DNA of 64,000 bases from Alkalihalobacillus deserti (GCF_020734105.1 NZ_JAJAFR010000001.1:62001-126000); one strand, 5' to 3'. Numbered from the stretch's first letter, positions 37,981-47,876 are shown. The notes: generated by a model from the sequence alone, not told the origin. Numbers and translations: made by a program.

Positions 37981-38916
37981 ATGAAGTGGTCGGAATTTAG
38001 TATTCATACGACAGAAGAAGCCGTCGAACCGGTTTGTAATATTCTACATGAAGCTGGTGCAAGTGGCGTCGTAATAGAGGACCCAAAAGACCTTGTGAGG
38101 GAATGGGGCGATAAATTCGGCGAAATCTACCAACTCTCTCCAGATGATTATCCTGAAGAAGGAGTTATAATCAAAGCTTATTTCCCTGTTAATAGCTTTT
38201 TAGCTGAAACAATTGATGAAATAACAGAATCAATAAATGGCTTGCCTTTGTATGAAATTGACCTTGGTCATAATAAAGTTCAAATTGCAGAAGTTCATGA
38301 AGAAGACTGGGCGACTGCGTGGAAAAAATACTATAAGCCAGTTAAGGTGTCAAACTCTATTACGATCACTCCTACTTGGGAAGAATATGAGCCTACGGAG
38401 AATGAGATGATTATTGAGCTTGACCCTGGCATGGCTTTTGGTACTGGGACGCACCCAACAACGGTTTTATGTATCCAAGCTTTAGATAAGTACATTAAAG
38501 GTGGAGAAGAAGTTGTAGACGTTGGTACAGGTTCTGGGGTATTAAGTATCGCTGCGGCAAAGCTAGGGGTGAAAAATGTCTTAGCGCTTGATCTTGATTA
38601 TGTTGCAGTTGAAAGTGCTTCGCTCAATGTGAACTTAAATCGTGTTCAAGATGTTGTAACAGTCAAACAAAATAACTTACTAGAAGATGTTAATGGACAA
38701 TATGATATGGTAGTGGCGAATATTTTAGCAGAAGTCATTGTTCGGTTTGTTCAAGATGCGGCAGCGGTTCTTAAACCAGATGGAGTGTATATTACTTCAG
38801 GTATTATTAAACGGAAAAAGCAAGAAGTGAAAGACGCCCTTGTAAAAGGTGGCTTTACGATTGAAGAAGTTGTTGAAATGGATGATTGGGTAGCGATTAT
38901 CGCTCGTAAAACATAA
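37981..38916 (+). CDS. prmA: Ribosomal protein L11 methyltransferase
   Basis: 311 residues from ATG 37981 ([18 protein letters not shown]), the family start; GGAG lies six bases upstream. Substrate-binding N-domain, then the SAM domain with [14 protein letters not shown] and [14 protein letters not shown]. Trimethylates L11. Follows dnaJ closely. Confidence 0.96.
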   Translation: MKWSEFSIHTTEEAVEPVCNILHEAGASGVVIEDPKDLVREWGDKFGEIYQLSPDDYPEEGVIIKAYFPVNSFLAETIDEITESINGLPLYEIDLGHNKVQIAEVHEEDWATAWKKYYKPVKVSNSITITPTWEEYEPTENEMIIELDPGMAFGTGTHPTTVLCIQALDKYIKGGEEVVDVGTGSGVLSIAAAKLGVKNVLALDLDYVAVESASLNVNLNRVQDVVTVKQNNLLEDVNGQYDMVVANILAEVIVRFVQDAAAVLKPDGVYITSGIIKRKKQEVKDALVKGGFTIEEVVEMDDWVAIIARKT

Positions 38917-38967
38917 TAGAGTTTGTTTGAGGATAAATACCACTTTATAATAGTGAGGACGATGAAG

Positions 38968-39720
38968 ATGCAACGATATTTTGTTGCGAAAGAGCAAATG
39001 ACCAATCAGGAAGTAAAGGTTACAGGAGAAGATGTCAAGCATATCTCACGAGTAATGCGAATGGATGTCGGTGATGAAATCATTTGCAGTAATAACGGTT
39101 CACGTACGGTCAGATGTGTTATTTCTGCGGTAGAGGATCAAAAAATAACGGCTAATATTATTGAAGATTTAATCCCGAATACAGAACTACCTATTGAGGT
39201 AACGATTGCCCAAGGACTTCCTAAAGGGGACAAACTTGATTTAATTATCCAAAAAGGCACGGAACTCGGAGCAACAGCGTTTATTCCATTTTCTGCTTCA
39301 AGGTCAATTGTTAAGTGGGACCAGAAAAAAGCTGGTAAAAAAATCGAACGACTAGAGAAAATTGCGAAAGAAGCTGCAGAACAGTCTTATCGAGAAAGAA
39401 TTCCAGCAGTTCATAACATTCATTCTTTAGCGGAACTGAAAAAGCAAATGGCTTTATTTGACTCAGTTATTTTGGCTTATGAAGAAGTGGCCAAAGAAGG
39501 AGAACAAGCCCAATTTGCAGCAACTTTAAAGACACTTTCACAAGGTCAAAAGGTTCTTGTGATTATTGGTCCAGAAGGTGGATTAACAGGAGAAGAAGTG
39601 GAGCAATTAAGTCTTGCTGGTGCACTAGCTTGTGGGTTTGGTCCAAGAATACTACGTACAGAAACAGCTGCGATGTATGCACTTGCCGCTCTTTCGTACC
39701 ATTTCGAATTAATGAGGTGA
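38968..39720 (+). CDS. rsmE: 16S rRNA (uracil1498-N3)-methyltransferase
   Basis: 250 residues from ATG 38968 (MQRYFVAKEQM). PUA-like N-domain and SPOUT C-domain with knot motifs IIGPEGGLTGEEVEQ and LGPRILRTETAAMYAL (here FGPRILRTETA). AGGACG upstream is a modest site. Coupled closely to mtaB. Confidence 0.95.
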   Translation: MQRYFVAKEQMTNQEVKVTGEDVKHISRVMRMDVGDEIICSNNGSRTVRCVISAVEDQKITANIIEDLIPNTELPIEVTIAQGLPKGDKLDLIIQKGTELGATAFIPFSASRSIVKWDQKKAGKKIERLEKIAKEAAEQSYRERIPAVHNIHSLAELKKQMALFDSVILAYEEVAKEGEQAQFAATLKTLSQGQKVLVIIGPEGGLTGEEVEQLSLAGALACGFGPRILRTETAAMYALAALSYHFELMR

Positions 39721-39725
39721 AGACA

Positions 39726-41075
39726 ATGCCTACTGTGGCGTTTCATACATTAGGTTGTAAAGTTAATCATTATGAGACAGAAGCGATTTGGCAACTGTTT
39801 CAAAAAGAAGGCTATGAGAAGGTTGAATATGAAGCTACTTCAGATGTTTATGTTATTAATACATGTACAGTAACGAATACTGGCGATAAAAAAAGTCGTC
39901 AAGTGATACGTCGTGCGATACGTAAAAATCCTGATGCTGTTATTTGTGTCACAGGTTGTTACGCTCAAACATCGCCAGCAGAAATTATGGCTATTCCTGG
40001 AGTCGATATTGTTGTTGGAACTCAAGATCGTGTGAAAATGCTTGAATACATCGAAGAATTTAAACGTATACGTGAACCGATTAATGGTGTAGGCAACATT
40101 ATGAAATCACGTGTTTATGAGGAGTTGGATGTTCCAGCATTTACAGATCGTACACGTGCCTCTTTGAAAATTCAAGAAGGTTGTAATAATTTCTGTACGT
40201 TTTGTATCATTCCATGGGCTCGTGGTCTCATGCGCTCTCGTGATCCGAAAGAAGTAATCAAACAAGCTCAGCAACTAGTAGATGCAGGATACAAGGAAAT
40301 TGTGTTAACTGGAATTCATACGGGTGGGTATGGAGAAGATTTAAAGGATTATAGCCTCGCACGATTATTAAAAGACTTAGAGAAAGTAGAAGGATTGAAA
40401 AGAATTCGTATTTCTTCTATCGAAGCAAGTCAGCTTACAGATGAAGTTATTGGTGTAATTGATCAGTCTGAAAAAGTCGTTCGTCACTTGCACATTCCTT
40501 TACAATCGGGCTCAAATACGGTATTAAAGCGAATGCGTCGTAAATATACGATGGAATTTTTTGGTGAACGATTAGATCGTCTAAAAGAAGTTCTTCCTGG
40601 TCTTGCCGTGACATCAGATGTAATTGTTGGTTTCCCTGGTGAAACAAAAGAAGAGTTCCAAGAAACCTTTGATTTTATTGCTAAGCATAAATTTAGTGAA
40701 CTACATGTATTCCCATACTCAAAACGAACAGGAACACCGGCTGCTCGTATGGAGGATCAAGTGGATGAAGGAATTAAAAACGAGCGAGTTCATCGCTTAA
40801 TTGAGTTATCAAATCAACTTGCAAAAGAGTATTCTTCATTGTTTGAAGGTGAAGTTCTTGAAATGATCCCTGAAGAGCAAGATAAAGAAAACCCTGATAG
40901 TGGGATGTATATCGGTTATACAGATAACTATTTAAAAGTGAAAGTACCTGCAACAGAAGAGATGATTGGGAAATTACTTAAAGTGAAAATTACAAAAGCT
41001 GATTATCCTTATAATCAAGGAGAATTCGTTCGTGTAATGGATGATTTACCAGTGAAACAAGTTGTAAATGGTTAA
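39726..41075 (+). CDS. mtaB: tRNA t6A37 methylthiotransferase
   Basis: 449 residues; converts t6A37 to ms2t6A37. N-terminal MTTase domain with the cysteines of TLGCKVNHYE, NTCTVTNTGD and VTGCYAQ, the radical SAM cluster CNNFCTFC (about 153-160), and a C-terminal TRAM domain. ATG 39726 follows GAGGTG; last gene of the dnaK-region cluster, with a long terminator. Confidence 0.96.
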   Translation: MPTVAFHTLGCKVNHYETEAIWQLFQKEGYEKVEYEATSDVYVINTCTVTNTGDKKSRQVIRRAIRKNPDAVICVTGCYAQTSPAEIMAIPGVDIVVGTQDRVKMLEYIEEFKRIREPINGVGNIMKSRVYEELDVPAFTDRTRASLKIQEGCNNFCTFCIIPWARGLMRSRDPKEVIKQAQQLVDAGYKEIVLTGIHTGGYGEDLKDYSLARLLKDLEKVEGLKRIRISSIEASQLTDEVIGVIDQSEKVVRHLHIPLQSGSNTVLKRMRRKYTMEFFGERLDRLKEVLPGLAVTSDVIVGFPGETKEEFQETFDFIAKHKFSELHVFPYSKRTGTPAARMEDQVDEGIKNERVHRLIELSNQLAKEYSSLFEGEVLEMIPEEQDKENPDSGMYIGYTDNYLKVKVPATEEMIGKLLKVKITKADYPYNQGEFVRVMDDLPVKQVVNG

Positions 41076-41127
41076 AAAAAACATCAAAGCTTCTCTTTTC
41101 AAACGAGAGAACTTTGATGTTTTTTTA
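41074..41127 (+). terminator. Terminator after mtaB
   Basis: AAAAAAACATCAAAG and its complement flank a second stem (TTCTCTT / GAGAGAA), ending in seven T's. Confidence 0.93.
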
Positions 41128-41344
41128 CAAGATGGCAATTTATTAGGACGGCATCTGAACAATTTTAAATTCTTGTATACCAAATGAAGGATAACATGAA
41201 TCAGATAATTATTTCGATGAAATGGGTATAATAATAGGTAGGATTTCACTGACATGAAAGGTAGAAATTTGCTGTATCTGATTTGAATCTATGCTAGGAT
41301 AAGATGAGGTACGAACAACTTACATATAGAGAGGATGCTGACGC

Positions 41345-42022
41345 GTGAGTAGTCAATCAATCGTAAGCTTAATTGATCATACGGCATTAAAAGCAGATAC
41401 AACAAAAGATCAAATTTTAACATTATGTTCTGAGGCAAAAGAGTTTAAGTTTGCATCAGTTTGTGTGAATCCAACTTGGGTTAAACTTGCTGCAGAACAA
41501 TTAAAAGATACGGAAGAGGTGAAAGTTTGTACGGTTATTGGATTTCCACTTGGAGCTTCTACAACCGAAGTAAAAGCGTTTGAAACGACCAATGCTATTG
41601 CAAATGGTGCGACAGAAGTGGATATGGTAATTAATATTGCTGCTTTAAAAGACAAGAATGACGAGCTAGTTGAGAGAGATATTCGAGCTGTAGTTGAGGC
41701 GGCGAGTGGAAAAGCATTAACGAAAGTAATTATTGAAACAAGTCTTCTTACGGATGAAGAAAAAGTAAGAGCCTGTAAATTATCCATAAAAGCGGGTGCT
41801 GATTTTGTGAAAACATCTACTGGTTTTTCAACGGGTGGAGCGACTGTTGAAGACATTGCATTAATGAGAAAAACAGTTGGACCGAATGTTGGTGTTAAAG
41901 CTTCAGGAGGCGTACGCGATCTTGAAGGTGCAAAAGCAGTGGTAGAAGCAGGTGCTACCCGAATCGGGGCAAGTGCTGGTGTTTCAATTGTAAATGGTGA
42001 GAAGGCAAATTCCGATTATTAA
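41345..42022 (+). CDS. deoC: Deoxyribose-phosphate aldolase
   Basis: 225 residues, class I aldolase cleaving 2-deoxyribose-5-phosphate. The Schiff-base lysine is in FVKTSTGF (about residue 155), the second active-site lysine in [10 protein letters not shown], and the aspartate in EVDMVINIA. It begins with GTG. In B. subtilis deoC is in the dra-nupC-pdp operon; here it is alone, at the start of the region inserted between mtaB and rpsU. Confidence 0.95.
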   Translation: MSSQSIVSLIDHTALKADTTKDQILTLCSEAKEFKFASVCVNPTWVKLAAEQLKDTEEVKVCTVIGFPLGASTTEVKAFETTNAIANGATEVDMVINIAALKDKNDELVERDIRAVVEAASGKALTKVIIETSLLTDEEKVRACKLSIKAGADFVKTSTGFSTGGATVEDIALMRKTVGPNVGVKASGGVRDLEGAKAVVEAGATRIGASAGVSIVNGEKANSDY

Positions 42023-42049
42023 AATCTATCAATTTTCTTATTCTTATCG

Positions 42050-42088
42050 ATAACCTGCTCCCTTTTGGCGATCAGGTTATTTTTTTTA
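42050..42088 (+). terminator. Terminator after deoC
   Basis: ATAACCTG / CAGGTTAT outer stem followed by eight T's. Confidence 0.82.
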
Positions 42089-42189
42089 TATGATGTTTGA
42101 TCTTTTATTCAAAAGGTGTCAATTATTGGTCCCAATTTTACTATGATTACATAGAATGTGCGTGTAACCATTTATAGGAGGGGATTTAT

Positions 42190-42774
42190 ATGCATCGTAA
42201 TAATGAGTATCCTAGCTATCCGAACTATGAGGGATCGTTACCTGGCCCCGGAAACCATCAAGGCTATCCCGGCTATCCGAACTTTGAAGGACCACTACCT
42301 GGGCCAGGAAACCATCAAGGCTATCCCGGCTATCCAAACTTTGAAGGACCACTGCCTGGCCCCGGAAATCATCAAGGCTATCCCGGCTATCCGAACTTTG
42401 AAGGACCACTGCCTGGGCCTGGGAACCATCAAGGCTATCCCGGCTATCCGAACTTTGAAGGACCACTGCCTGGGCCAGGAAACCATCCCGGCTATCCCGG
42501 CTATCCGAACTTTGAAGGACCACTGCCTGGGCCAGGAAACCATCAAGGCTATCCCGGCTATCCGAACTTTGAAGGACCACTGCCTGGGCCAGGAAATCAT
42601 CAAGGCTATCCCGGCTATCCGAACTTTGAAGGACCACTGCCTGGGCCTGGGAACCATCAAGGCTATCCCGGCTATCCAAATTTTGAAGGACCACTGCCTG
42701 GCCCCGGGAACCATCAAGGCTATCCCGACTATCCAAATTTCGATGGTTCATTACGAGGACAAATAAAAAAGTAG
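42190..42774 (+). CDS. Tandem-repeat protein built of 19-residue G/P/Y units
   Basis: 194 residues, starting MHRNNEYPSYPNYEGSLPGP after a strong AGGAGGGG. It holds eight uninterrupted copies of GYPGYPNFEGPLPGPGNHQ (one ending in P), a diverged copy at each end, and a tail of RGQIKK. No signal peptide or membrane segment. Tyr-, Gly- and Pro-rich repeats of this sort occur in spore-coat and other structural proteins, but I do not recognise the family. It is a single gene with its own terminator. Other frames are also open here only because the repeat lacks stops. Confidence 0.82.
   Translation: MHRNNEYPSYPNYEGSLPGPGNHQGYPGYPNFEGPLPGPGNHQGYPGYPNFEGPLPGPGNHQGYPGYPNFEGPLPGPGNHQGYPGYPNFEGPLPGPGNHPGYPGYPNFEGPLPGPGNHQGYPGYPNFEGPLPGPGNHQGYPGYPNFEGPLPGPGNHQGYPGYPNFEGPLPGPGNHQGYPDYPNFDGSLRGQIKK
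42262..42717 (+). repeat. Eight tandem 57-bp coding repeats
   Basis: Eight contiguous 57-base units differ only at scattered positions, such as GGCCCCGG/GGGCCAGG and CCGAAC/CCAAAT, pointing to recent duplication or gene conversion. The unit length is a multiple of three, so expansion or loss keeps the frame. Confidence 0.95.
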
Positions 42775-42785
42775 GAAAATGTGGG

Positions 42786-42825
42786 ACGGTCAATCTAATT
42801 CTCTTAGGTTGACTGTTTCTTTTTC
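42786..42825 (+). terminator. Terminator after the repeat gene
   Basis: ACGGTCAATCTA pairs with TAGGTTGACTGT (12 pairs, two G-U) followed by a T-rich tail; it also faces the end of the converging kinase gene. Confidence 0.75.
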
Positions 42826-42829
42826 TAAT

Positions 42830-44131
42830 TTAAATACTATAGCTTTGAGGAATTAACCTTTTTTCATCATGGACTTGGGGAAGAGCAATTGTGAAAGTTG
42901 TTCCTATGCCTGTTTTACTCGTTACAGATATTTCACCTCTCATTGCTTTAATAATGCTAAATACAACCATTGTTCCAAGCCCCGTCCCCGTTGTTTTCGT
43001 GGAATAGTAGGGTGTCCCCAGTCGGCGAATTTGCTCTTCATTCATGCCAATACCAGTATCTGTGATTGAAATGATAGCGCTTTCTTCTCTACTATTTAAG
43101 GTGATTTTCAACTCTCCTCTATCGGTCATAGCTTCTATTGCATTCTTGGCTATATTGATTAAACATTGATGAAGTTTTTGACGTTCACCTACAATGGTAA
43201 TATCTTTTGTTTTTTCAAAATTTACATGTACACCTCTCATCGTTGCATAAGGGGTAATAACTTTTAAAATATATTGAATTTGTGTGTTTAATTCTAGCAA
43301 CTCTATGTTTTCTAAAGAGGGTTTGGCAAAAGTTAGATAATCAGAGATTATACCTTCAGCCCGTTCTAATTCATCAAGGGAAAGTTTAATATAGAAATCT
43401 TTTTTTTCTTCTGTGACGGTTCTATCTTGAAGTAACTGAAGAAATCCTTTTGTAACAGTGAGTGGATTTCTAACTTCATGAGAGATACTTGCAGCGATTT
43501 CACTTACGACTTTTAGTTTTACAAGTTCTTTTAATTCACTTAAAACAATACTTTCTCTTTTAGCTCTTTCAATAAAATGGATAAAGAAGAACATGACTAT
43601 AATCTGCGAAGTATAAAAGAAAGTTAAAGAGAACCAGCCCAATGTAGATAAATTGATCTTAAAAAAATAAATGACCGTTAAAAGGATAATAATTCCGACG
43701 ATATTTGTTACAATAGCTAGTATGATTTTTCTCTTCAATTGTGTTGTTTTATTAAAATGAGGCGATATAACACATAAAATAAAAAAGATAAGTAAATAGA
43801 TAATGACAGAAGAATAAAAACCCGCATCATAACTGATCATGAAGCGATACGATAGTAAAACTAATAATAAGAAAAAACCGACTTTTCGACCACCATATAA
43901 CGCACCTATGATAAATGGAATTAAGCGGTAGTCAAAAAAGAATCCTGGAGATGGGGAAAAAGGAAAAGACATACATAATAAAATGGAAACAGCAGATATA
44001 ACACTTATAAAGATTTCCTTAGATACTTTGTTGATTTTTCCCTCAATATATTTATGATGAATAAAAAAAAGAAGAAATATAAATGAAACGTTTAATAAGA
44101 ATATTTGAAGATCGAATATTAGTTCGTTCAT
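42830..44131 (-). CDS. KinB-like membrane sensor histidine kinase
   Basis: 433 residues. Five or six N-terminal membrane helices with the FDYRLIPFIIGALYGGRKVG segment of the 5TMR-LYT type, then a HisKA domain with His218 in AASISHEVRNPLTVTKGFLQ, and an HATPase domain with N (IAKNAIEAM), DTGIGM and GTGLG boxes. The layout and the H-box closely resemble sporulation kinase KinB of B. subtilis. No partner response regulator is adjacent, as expected for an orphan phosphorelay kinase. ATG 44131 follows GAGGGG. Divergent from the next kinase. Confidence 0.85.
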   Translation of the reverse strand: MNELIFDLQIFLLNVSFIFLLFFIHHKYIEGKINKVSKEIFISVISAVSILLCMSFPFSPSPGFFFDYRLIPFIIGALYGGRKVGFFLLLVLLSYRFMISYDAGFYSSVIIYLLIFFILCVISPHFNKTTQLKRKIILAIVTNIVGIIILLTVIYFFKINLSTLGWFSLTFFYTSQIIVMFFFIHFIERAKRESIVLSELKELVKLKVVSEIAASISHEVRNPLTVTKGFLQLLQDRTVTEEKKDFYIKLSLDELERAEGIISDYLTFAKPSLENIELLELNTQIQYILKVITPYATMRGVHVNFEKTKDITIVGERQKLHQCLINIAKNAIEAMTDRGELKITLNSREESAIISITDTGIGMNEEQIRRLGTPYYSTKTTGTGLGTMVVFSIIKAMRGEISVTSKTGIGTTFTIALPQVHDEKRLIPQSYSI

Positions 44132-44381
44132 AAGTCCCCTCATTTTGTCGAATTATAGTATAGTTATAATTCTCTATTAGGATAGAAATACCTTTTAAAT
44201 TTTAGATTTTGTTTCTAAACGTGAAGTAATAGGGCAATTACACGTGTTTAGATTAACCTATGAGAAATGCATACATACAAATTCTTGAATATGGCAGGGG
44301 TTATTTAATAATCCTGAGATTAGAAATGGTGGTTTTCTTATGCTGTTAATAACTAATTTTTTTGTGAATAAGGAGAAGAAG

Positions 44382-45980
44382 ATGATTCGATTGTCACTTC
44401 AAACAAAAATTATAACTGTAATTATCTTCATCATTCTATTTATAACAACCATGCTTACGGGAATATATGCATATTTTGAGTCAGAAGAAATTGAAGAAAA
44501 TATTGGTAATACGGCTTTAAGGATTGCTACAACGGTTTCATTAATCCCCGCAATAAAAAGTTCTTTTGAATTAGATGATCCATCCATTGTTATTCAGCCA
44601 CTTGCTGAAAAAATCAGAGGGATAGTAGGTGCCGAGTTTATTGTAATTGGAAACAAAGAAAATGTCAGGTATTCCCACCCCGATGTAAATAAAATAGGAA
44701 AAAAGATGGTTGGCGGTGATAATGAATTAGCCTTACTTCATGGAGAGCATTATTTATCAAAAGCAACTGGTAGTCTTGGCCCTTCATTAAGAGGAAAGGC
44801 TCCAATTATTGACGACACTGGAGAGATAATCGGTGTTGTTTCAGTAGGATTTTTAATAAAGGATATTCGCGAGATCATTTTCGGGACTATACTTAAAATT
44901 AGTCGTATTGCTATTGTCATTCTATTGCTAGGAACGTTAGGAGGAATATTGTTAGCTCGTAATATTAGAAAAGATACTCTTGGTTTGGAACCGCACCAAA
45001 TTGCGTCATTGTACAGAGAAAGAAACGCCGTATTGCTTTCAATTAAAGAAGGAATAATTGCTGTTGATGCTCAAGGAAGAATTACAATGATCAATCATTC
45101 GGCAAAAGAACTGTTAGCGATAAAAGACGACTGTGTGAATGATATGATAATAGATGTATTTCCTCAATCAAAATTGCTTGAAATTTTCATGTCAGATCAT
45201 ACCGACCAAGATATAGAAATAGAGATAAATGATCTTGTATTAATTGTGAACAGGACACCTATTATAGAAGATAATCAAATAGTAGGGGTAGTAGCAAGCT
45301 TTCGTAATAAAACTGATTTACAAAAAATGGTTGATACTATATTTGAAATTAGAAGATATTCAGAAGATCTACGTGCACAAACTCATGAATATACGAACAA
45401 ACTGTATGTTCTTTCTGGTTTGTTACAGTTAGGTCACTATCATGAAGCGATTCAAATGATACAAAATGAATATATTCAGCAGGAAAGTCAAAATAAAATT
45501 TTATTTGATCAAATTCATGATCAAACAGTACAAGCTATCTTGCTAGGGAAAATTAGTACTTCTTCTGAAAAGAAAATTACTTTTATTATAGATGATAATA
45601 GTTCATTAGACTTATTACCTAAACATATAAATCCATCAGATATTATCATTATTATCGGGAATTTAATTGATAATGCGTTCGAGGCAATTGATAGGCAATC
45701 TTTAAAGGAAGTAACGTTCTTTATTACAGACATAGGGAACGACATTGTCATTGAAGTTAGTGATAATGGACCAGGAATCCAAGATGACCGATTTCATGCC
45801 ATCTTTAAAAAAGGATATTCGACGAAAGGTTCTAATCAACACGGATTTGGTCTTACTAATGTAAAGAAGACGGTAGAAAGTTTGAGTGGAATTATAGAAA
45901 CAAAAAATCAAATTCAGGGAGGTGCAATTTTTACAATTTTCTTACCTAAAAAAATAGATGGTATTGGAAAGGAGCAATAA
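44382..45980 (+). CDS. CitA/DctS-family sensor histidine kinase
   Basis: 532 residues: N-terminal membrane helix (about 8-30), extracytoplasmic Cache/PAS sensor (about 35-165), second helix (about 170-195), cytoplasmic PAS, the Spo0B-like dimerisation helix with His in QTHEYTNKLYVLSGLLQLG, and an HATPase domain (NLIDNAFEA, DNGPGI, GFGLTNVKK). Family members sense citrate or C4-dicarboxylates. ATG 44382 is six bases after AGGAG. Overlap-close to its regulator; upstream of a tricarboxylate transporter. Confidence 0.92.
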   Translation: MIRLSLQTKIITVIIFIILFITTMLTGIYAYFESEEIEENIGNTALRIATTVSLIPAIKSSFELDDPSIVIQPLAEKIRGIVGAEFIVIGNKENVRYSHPDVNKIGKKMVGGDNELALLHGEHYLSKATGSLGPSLRGKAPIIDDTGEIIGVVSVGFLIKDIREIIFGTILKISRIAIVILLLGTLGGILLARNIRKDTLGLEPHQIASLYRERNAVLLSIKEGIIAVDAQGRITMINHSAKELLAIKDDCVNDMIIDVFPQSKLLEIFMSDHTDQDIEIEINDLVLIVNRTPIIEDNQIVGVVASFRNKTDLQKMVDTIFEIRRYSEDLRAQTHEYTNKLYVLSGLLQLGHYHEAIQMIQNEYIQQESQNKILFDQIHDQTVQAILLGKISTSSEKKITFIIDDNSSLDLLPKHINPSDIIIIIGNLIDNAFEAIDRQSLKEVTFFITDIGNDIVIEVSDNGPGIQDDRFHAIFKKGYSTKGSNQHGFGLTNVKKTVESLSGIIETKNQIQGGAIFTIFLPKKIDGIGKEQ

Positions 45981-45982
45981 CT

Positions 45983-46657
45983 GTGATTAAGGTGGCAATT
46001 GTTGAAGATGACTTTAGAGTTGCGATGATCCATGAGGAATTTCTTTTACAAGTTAAAGGAGTTAAATTAGTAGGAAAAGCATTAAATGGTAAGGAAACAA
46101 TAGAGTTACTAGAGAAAAAGGAAATTGATTTATTGCTATTGGATATCTATATGCCAGATGTGCTAGGGGTGGAATTAATGAAAGAAGTACGTCTTAATCA
46201 CCCCAAAGTAGATATTATTATGATTACTGCTGCCACAGAGATGCAGATGGTAGAGTCTGCTTTAAGAAATGGAGTAATTGATTACATCTTAAAACCAGTA
46301 ACAATTGAAAGATTTAAAACGACAATAGAACACTATTTACAGAGAAAGAAATTTTTCGAACAAAAAAACGAAATGACACAAGACTCAATTGATCAGTATC
46401 TTGGAACGGTTAAACCAAAAACAATAGAGAAAGAGCATACACCTACTGGAATTGACCCGATCACTTTAGAGAAAATAAAAGAAATTATGACACAACAAGA
46501 TGGAATTACGGCAGATGAAGCAGGAGAAATAATGGGTGCGTCTCGAACAACAGCAAGGAGATACTTGGAGTATTTGATTTCAATAGGAGCAGGAAAAGCT
46601 GAACTATCATATGGAATAGTTGGTCGACCAGAACGAAAATATTATTTAACATCTTGA
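45983..46657 (+). CDS. CitB/DctR-family response regulator
   Basis: 224 residues. Receiver domain with acidic pocket EDD (8-10), phosphoacceptor Asp54 (LLLDIYMPD) and conserved Lys near 105 (YILKPVT). The C-terminal helix-turn-helix DGITADEAGEIMGASRTTAR is typical of the CitT/DctR/DpiA group. GTG start at 45983, two bases after the kinase stop. Most likely activates the tct genes that follow. Confidence 0.93.
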   Translation: MIKVAIVEDDFRVAMIHEEFLLQVKGVKLVGKALNGKETIELLEKKEIDLLLLDIYMPDVLGVELMKEVRLNHPKVDIIMITAATEMQMVESALRNGVIDYILKPVTIERFKTTIEHYLQRKKFFEQKNEMTQDSIDQYLGTVKPKTIEKEHTPTGIDPITLEKIKEIMTQQDGITADEAGEIMGASRTTARRYLEYLISIGAGKAELSYGIVGRPERKYYLTS

Positions 46658-46678
46658 TATCGAGCAAGATGTTTTTTT
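46649..46678 (+). terminator. Terminator after the response regulator
   Basis: ACATCTTG / CAAGATGT stem overlapping the stop codon, followed by seven T's. Confidence 0.8.
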
Positions 46679-46705
46679 GTTTTTACATAGTGAATTTTTA
46701 CATTG

Positions 46706-46723
46706 TGAACAAAATGAACAAAA
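46706..46723 (+). promoter_or_regulatory. Direct repeat, candidate response-regulator site
   Basis: Two tandem copies of TGAACAAAA, about 120 bases upstream of tctC and upstream of the cre site. Assignment to the adjacent regulator is inference. Confidence 0.35.
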
Positions 46724-46753
46724 TAGAATTAAAATTTTTAAAACACTTAAATT

Positions 46754-46767
46754 TGTAAACGGTTACA
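46754..46767 (+). promoter_or_regulatory. Catabolite-responsive element (cre) upstream of tctC
   Basis: TGTAAACGGTTACA matches the CcpA cre consensus TGWAANCGNTNWCA at every position and is palindromic. Its place, 78 bases before the tctC start, fits glucose repression of the transporter. Confidence 0.82.
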
Positions 46768-46844
46768 TTACCGAGAAAATACTATAAGATTCAGATAGAT
46801 AGAAAAGAAAGTCTTTTCAAAATTAAGAATGGGGGAATTGAAAG

Positions 46845-47864
46845 ATGAAAAAAATAGCATTCTCTTTTGTTTTAGTGTTAATGATGATTATTGTTGCCGC
46901 CTGTGGTGGTGCAACAAGTGAAGAAACTAGTTCAACTAACTCAGATGCATCTAGTTCTGAAGGATGGGAGCCTACAAAGCCAATTGAAATTGTTGCCCCA
47001 AGTGGTGCTGGTGGTGGTTGGGATACGACAGCGCGTATGTCAGCAAAAGTATTTGAAGAAGCGGGTATTATTGATCAGAACATGGGTGTTGTAAATAAAC
47101 CAGGTGGTGGTGGAGCCGTTGGTTGGGCTTATATAGCTCAAAAAGAAGGAAACCCGCATCACTTATTTGTAAATTCACCTCCAATCCTTTTAATTCCATT
47201 GGCAGGTCAGTCCCAATATGGACATGAAGATTTTACACCTCTTGCAAATGTGATTGCAGACTACGGGGCTTTTGCGGTACATGCTGATGCAAAGTGGAAT
47301 GATCTAAATGAACTTTTCGAAGATATGAAGAAAGATCCATCAAGTATTACAGTTGTCGGTGCCTCTTCTCCAGGTAGTATGGATCATATTCAGTTTGTGA
47401 AAATTGCAAAAGCAGCTGGAGTAGACATTACAAAAGTAAAATATGTTTCAGACCAGGATGGTGGAGCATTAACTTCACTATTAAATGGAAGTGTTGATGT
47501 TTACTCAGCAGGTATTGCCGAAACAGTTGAGCAGGTGAGAGCTGGCAAGATTAAAGTACTAGGAATTACAGCAGAAGAACGTCTGGTAGGGGAAGTGATT
47601 TCTGATTTTCCAACAGCTACAGAACAAGGTATCGATGAGACATTTACAAACTGGAGAGGTTTCTTCGGTCCTCCGAATATGAACCCGGAAGAAGTTGCTT
47701 ACTATGAACAAAAATTCAAGGAATTAAGTGATTCTGAAGAATTTGCAGAAATTCGTGCTCAATATGGTTGGGATGAATTTTACATGAATAGTAGTGATTA
47801 TAAAGCATTTCTTGACGCCGAAAAAGAAGAGATTCAAGCACTTTTAACTGAGCTAGGTTACTAG
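46845..47864 (+). CDS. tctC: Tripartite tricarboxylate transporter substrate-binding lipoprotein TctC
   Basis: 339 residues. Lipoprotein signal with lipobox VAAC (Cys20), a serine-rich linker, then the TctC fold: PIEIVAPSGAGGGWDTTAR (ligand-binding P-loop) and NWRGFFGPPNM near the end. Captures citrate or another carboxylate outside the membrane. First gene of tctC-tctB-tctA. Confidence 0.94.
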   Translation: MKKIAFSFVLVLMMIIVAACGGATSEETSSTNSDASSSEGWEPTKPIEIVAPSGAGGGWDTTARMSAKVFEEAGIIDQNMGVVNKPGGGGAVGWAYIAQKEGNPHHLFVNSPPILLIPLAGQSQYGHEDFTPLANVIADYGAFAVHADAKWNDLNELFEDMKKDPSSITVVGASSPGSMDHIQFVKIAKAAGVDITKVKYVSDQDGGALTSLLNGSVDVYSAGIAETVEQVRAGKIKVLGITAEERLVGEVISDFPTATEQGIDETFTNWRGFFGPPNMNPEEVAYYEQKFKELSDSEEFAEIRAQYGWDEFYMNSSDYKAFLDAEKEEIQALLTELGY

Positions 47865-47876
47865 TAATAAAAACAA

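Noticed and set aside
42262..42717. Resemblance of the regular repeat array to a CRISPR array
   Set aside because: The units are contiguous and in frame, with no variable spacers and no cas genes; it is a coding repeat.
42158..42793. Other long open frames (one on the plus strand and two on the minus strand) across the 57-bp repeats
   Set aside because: They are open only because the repeat unit contains no stop in those phases; none has a ribosome binding site as good as the frame starting at 42190.
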